In this document: positions 61,789 through 64,000 of the stretch, piece by piece
Layout: every line of letters starts with the position of its first letter
Numbering within the stretch: position 1 is the stretch's first letter
Assembly (NCBI GenBank): GCA_934525845.1
Contig: CAKSZS010000009.1
Coordinates: forward strand, 1-64,000
DNA: 64,000 bases
Source: an uncultured Faecalibacterium sp.
GTDB taxonomy: Bacteria; Bacillota; Clostridia; Oscillospirales; Ruminococcaceae
Direction of reading: 5' to 3'
Notes under the pieces: generated by a model
Databases searched by the model: none
Told to the model about the DNA's origin: nothing
What the model saw: the letters and a program-made list of their open reading frames with translations, nothing else
Translations under genes and position numbers: made by a program

Positions 61789-61817
61789 CTGACAACCAGA
61801 CAATTTCATGATATACT
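61789..61817 (+). promoter_or_regulatory. Promoter of the DEAD-box helicase gene
   Basis: CTGACA (61789-61794), 17 bp, TATACT (61812-61817), 38 bp before the start. Confidence 0.75.
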
Positions 61818-61855
61818 GATTTCAACAAAAATGACAAGAGAACGGAGTTGTCCAA

Positions 61856-63043
61856 ATGCTTTACAGCGAATTGCAGTGCAGCGAAGCCATCCACAAAGCG
61901 GTGGAACGCATGGGCTTTGCGGAAATGACCGAAATTCAGGAAAAAACCATTCCTGTTATGCTGGCCGGGCATGACGTCATCGCCAAGGCCCCCACCGGCA
62001 CCGGCAAGACCTGTGCCTTCGGCATCCCGGTGGCGGAGCACATCGTGCCGGAAAACAAGTATCCCCAGGCTGTCATCATGGCCCCCACCCGGGAGCTGGC
62101 CCAGCAGATCGCCGACGAGCTGACCCAGCTGACCTACTTCATGCCGGAAGTGCAGGTGGCCTGCGTGTACGGCGGTGCCAACATGGAAAAGCAGGCAAAG
62201 CGCCTGGCCGAGGGCTGTCAGATCGTGGTGGCGACCCCGGGCCGTCTGATGGACCACTATAAGCACCATACCATTGACATCTCCCACGTCACCCAGATCG
62301 TGCTGGATGAAGCAGACGAGATGCTGAACATGGGCTTTTACAAGGACGTGCGCCACATCATCGAGATGATGAAGGCCCGCAAGGCCCTGTCCATGTTCTC
62401 GGCCACCATCAGCCGCGAGGTGATGGACATCGGCTGGCTGTACCAGCACAACGCCGAGGAGATCACCGTGCAGCCCAAGGAAGAGAGCCAGCCCAAGATC
62501 ACCCAGTATATGCTGGAGACTTCCGGCCGCAACAAGCTGTCCGACCTGGCTCAGATCATCATTGGCGAGGGCTACAAGCGGGTCATGGTGTTCTGCGATA
62601 CCAAGTTCAACACCGCCACTCTGGCCAATCAGCTGGCCCGCCTGGGGTTCTCGGTGGACTGCCTGCACGGCGACCTCTCCCAGAAGGAGCGCAACCAGAT
62701 CATGCAGTCTTTCCGTGAGGGCAGACTGTCCATTCTGGTGGCAACCGATGTGGCGGCCCGCGGCATCGATGTTTCGGATGTGGATGCGGTTATCAACTAC
62801 GACGTGCCCAGCGACAACGAACATTACACCCACCGCATCGGCCGCACCGGCCGTGCCAAGAAAGAAGGCGTGAGCTACCTGTTCTATGTGCCCGAGGAGA
62901 AAAAGCGGGTGCAGGAACTGCTGCGCCTGACCCGCAACACCGACCTGTGCACCCCGGTGCACTTCGACTTCAACCATGAGCACATCGTGGTGGAGCAGAA
63001 GCAGGACAGCGCCGACCGGTTCCAGATCAAGTGTTATTTCTGA
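61856..63043 (+). CDS. DEAD-box ATP-dependent RNA helicase
   Basis: A 395-residue RNA helicase consisting almost only of the two RecA-like domains. Q motif FAEMTEIQEKTIP, motif I APTGTGKT (near 44), Ia PTRELAQQ, II DEADEML (near 147), III SAT, and motif VI HRIGRTGRA (near 330) are intact. It lacks the long C-terminal RNA-binding extension of CshA or DeaD, so it is a minimal helicase for RNA remodelling, ribosome assembly or decay. The ATG at 61856 has only a weak upstream site (GGAG 9-13 bp before). Confidence 0.92.
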   Translation: MLYSELQCSEAIHKAVERMGFAEMTEIQEKTIPVMLAGHDVIAKAPTGTGKTCAFGIPVAEHIVPENKYPQAVIMAPTRELAQQIADELTQLTYFMPEVQVACVYGGANMEKQAKRLAEGCQIVVATPGRLMDHYKHHTIDISHVTQIVLDEADEMLNMGFYKDVRHIIEMMKARKALSMFSATISREVMDIGWLYQHNAEEITVQPKEESQPKITQYMLETSGRNKLSDLAQIIIGEGYKRVMVFCDTKFNTATLANQLARLGFSVDCLHGDLSQKERNQIMQSFREGRLSILVATDVAARGIDVSDVDAVINYDVPSDNEHYTHRIGRTGRAKKEGVSYLFYVPEEKKRVQELLRLTRNTDLCTPVHFDFNHEHIVVEQKQDSADRFQIKCYF

Positions 63044-63054
63044 TCATTGGCAAT

Positions 63055-63093
63055 AAAAAAGTGTTTCCCTCTGCGCGGGAAACACTTTTTTAT
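63055..63093 (+). terminator. Helicase gene terminator
   Basis: AAAAAAGTGTTTCCC and GGGAAACACTTTTTT are exact complements around a 7-base loop. Confidence 0.93.
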
Positions 63094-63102
63094 TAAAACC
63101 TC

Positions 63103-63133
63103 TTGACCTTCCCCTTTCTGGAAGGTGTAGGAT
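63103..63133 (+). promoter_or_regulatory. MerR-type promoter with 19-bp spacer and operator
   Basis: TTGACC (63103-63108), 19 bp, TAGGAT (63128-63133). The spacer holds the inverted repeat ACCTTCC (63106-63112) and GGAAGGT (63120-63126). An over-long spacer around a palindrome is the hallmark of MerR-activated promoters. Confidence 0.85.
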
Positions 63134-63159
63134 AGTCCTGTAAGGAGGCATCCGGGACC

Positions 63160-63816
63160 ATGAAGATCAACGAAGTGGAAGCCGCCGTGGGTGTGACCAA
63201 GAAAAACATCCGCTTTTACGAAGAGGAAGGCCTGCTCTCTCCCCGCCGGGAGCCGGGCAACGGCTACCGCATTTATTCGCAGGCGGACGTGGAGAGCTTG
63301 CGCCGCATCAAGCTGCTGCGCAAGCTGGACGTGCCGCTGGCGGACATCCGCGCCATGCTGGAAGGGCAGTGCACCCTGGCCGAGGGCATGGTCCAGCAGC
63401 TGGAACGTCTGCACAGCCGCCGCGCGGACCTGGACGAAGCGGTCAGCTTCTGTGAGCTGCTCCAAAAGGAACCCGGAGACCTCGATCAACTGGATGTGGA
63501 GCAGACACTGGCGCGTCTGACCGCAAAAGAGGAACAGGGGGTGACCTTTGTGAACATTGAGCAGGTGGACCGGAAAGCCGAGCGCATCAAAGGTGCGCTG
63601 GTGGGCGCGGGATTGTTCACGGCTGTGATGCTTCTTTCCATTGGCATTCTGGCGTGGGTGTTCTTTGCGCTCGACCCGCAGGATATGCCGCCGCTGCCGC
63701 TGCTGGTGGTACTGTTCGGCATCCCGGCGGGGTGCATCGTGGGCACACTGAAGGTGCTGCTGGACCGCATTGAAGAGATCGGAAAGGGAGAAGAAGATGC
63801 TTATCGTAACTATTAA
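63160..63816 (+). CDS. MerR family regulator with C-terminal membrane helices
   Basis: A 218-residue protein. The N-terminal MerR winged helix is complete (MKINEVEAAVGVTKKNIRFYEEEGLL, RR-PGNGYRIYS). A dimerising coiled coil spans about 76-125. Beyond the usual effector region lie two membrane segments (about 145-171 and 179-200) and a short charged end. Most MerR regulators are soluble, so this is a membrane-tethered form. TAAGGAGG precedes the ATG. It most likely activates its own 19-bp-spacer promoter and the overlapping YbjQ gene. The signal is unknown; no metal-binding Cys pattern is seen. Confidence 0.87.
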   Translation: MKINEVEAAVGVTKKNIRFYEEEGLLSPRREPGNGYRIYSQADVESLRRIKLLRKLDVPLADIRAMLEGQCTLAEGMVQQLERLHSRRADLDEAVSFCELLQKEPGDLDQLDVEQTLARLTAKEEQGVTFVNIEQVDRKAERIKGALVGAGLFTAVMLLSIGILAWVFFALDPQDMPPLPLLVVLFGIPAGCIVGTLKVLLDRIEEIGKGEEDAYRNY

Positions 63817-64000
63817 CGAAGTCCCCGGGAAAAAGCTGGAAGCCTTGGGCGTGGTGCGGGGCAGCACGGTGCAGAGCCGCAATCTGGGCCATGATGTAAT
63901 GGCGGGTTTCCGCACGCTGGTGGGCGGCGAGGTGACCGACTACGCCGAGATGCTCACCGAGGCCCGGCAGATCGCCACAGGCCGCATGGTGAAAAACGCC
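63797..64000 (+). CDS. YbjQ/UPF0145 (DUF74) family protein, 3-prime end outside the window
   Basis: The first 68 codons of a gene overlapping the MerR gene by 20 bp. The start MLIVTINEVPGKKLEALGVVRGSTVQSRNLGHDVMAG is interpreted by its VPGK, GVVRGS and G-D-MAGF segments; YAEMLTEARQIA follows, as in YbjQ proteins (about 105 residues, pentameric, function unknown, sometimes called heavy-metal-binding). AAGGGAG precedes the ATG. Translational coupling suggests joint action with the membrane MerR regulator. Confidence 0.85.
   Translation, partial: MLIVTINEVPGKKLEALGVVRGSTVQSRNLGHDVMAGFRTLVGGEVTDYAEMLTEARQIATGRMVKNA

Overview
The window reads as a gene-dense, GC-rich stretch of a low-rank Firmicute chromosome. 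Gene content and gene style (strong AGGAGG ribosome sites, sigma-A promoters of the TTGACA-17-TATAAT type, ECF vitamin transporters for biotin and folate, a tetrahydrofolate riboswitch, hexuronate and beta-glucoside catabolism, a flavin lipoprotein reductase) suggest a gut Clostridium cluster IV organism, most likely Faecalibacterium or a close relative. That assignment is inference from remembered protein style; no search was run.

Layout. 0-12 kb: end of a probable sugar-binding protein, GH32 sucrose-6-phosphate hydrolase, a small DUF6061-like protein, greA-lysS, an EF-G paralogue, dCMP deaminase, argF, bioY, an unknown gene, and an ECF sigma factor with a DUF4349 membrane partner. 11.8-24 kb: initiator tRNA-Met, a MalY/PatB-type lyase, a shortened solute-binding lipoprotein beside a gene that looks like a GGDEF/EAL protein with its centre missing, a CobW-like GTPase with a YczE-like membrane protein, PTS IIA(Glc), threonine aldolase, cutA, an AraC regulator, a KdpDE-like two-component pair with an ArsB/NhaD-like permease, and tRNA-Leu(CAG).

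24-32 kb is an accessory zone full of gene remnants: a MATE pseudogene, a GH1 C-terminal piece, an RpiR regulator without its HTH domain, and a PTS EIIC tail abutting an N-terminally truncated aldo/keto reductase. Intact genes there are a MarR regulator, a flavocytochrome-like secreted reductase, one GH1 6-phospho-beta-glucosidase and a carboxymuconolactone decarboxylase-like protein. 32.8-38.8 kb holds hexuronate catabolism: uxaC diverges from uxaB-uxaA-small membrane protein-aldose epimerase, with a TTGTATACAA-type operator at each divergent promoter. 39-42.6 kb: an M3 oligoendopeptidase and two secreted proteins that share a sequence module.

42.9-51.4 kb: THF riboswitch-folT and folC, a second MATE exporter with exodeoxyribonuclease III and a small membrane protein, an M20 dipeptidase with a DUF3842 protein, and cysE. 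51.6-61 kb is the pyrimidine operon pyrC-pyrF-pyrK-pyrD-pyrE-carA-carB (no pyrB). It is preceded by a short U-rich leader ORF that ends just before an intrinsic terminator, an arrangement like the UTP-sensing pyrBI attenuator of enteric bacteria. 61-64 kb: an HU protein whose promoter carries GTGCGC three times at exact 21-bp intervals, a DEAD-box helicase, and a membrane-anchored MerR regulator with a 19-bp-spacer promoter, followed by a YbjQ-family gene cut by the window end.

Three related elements with inverted ends (GGCTCGCCCTCTC or AACCCTCTCAG) lie at 38.9, 53.1 and 61.5 kb. There is no rRNA, CRISPR array, prophage or complete insertion sequence.
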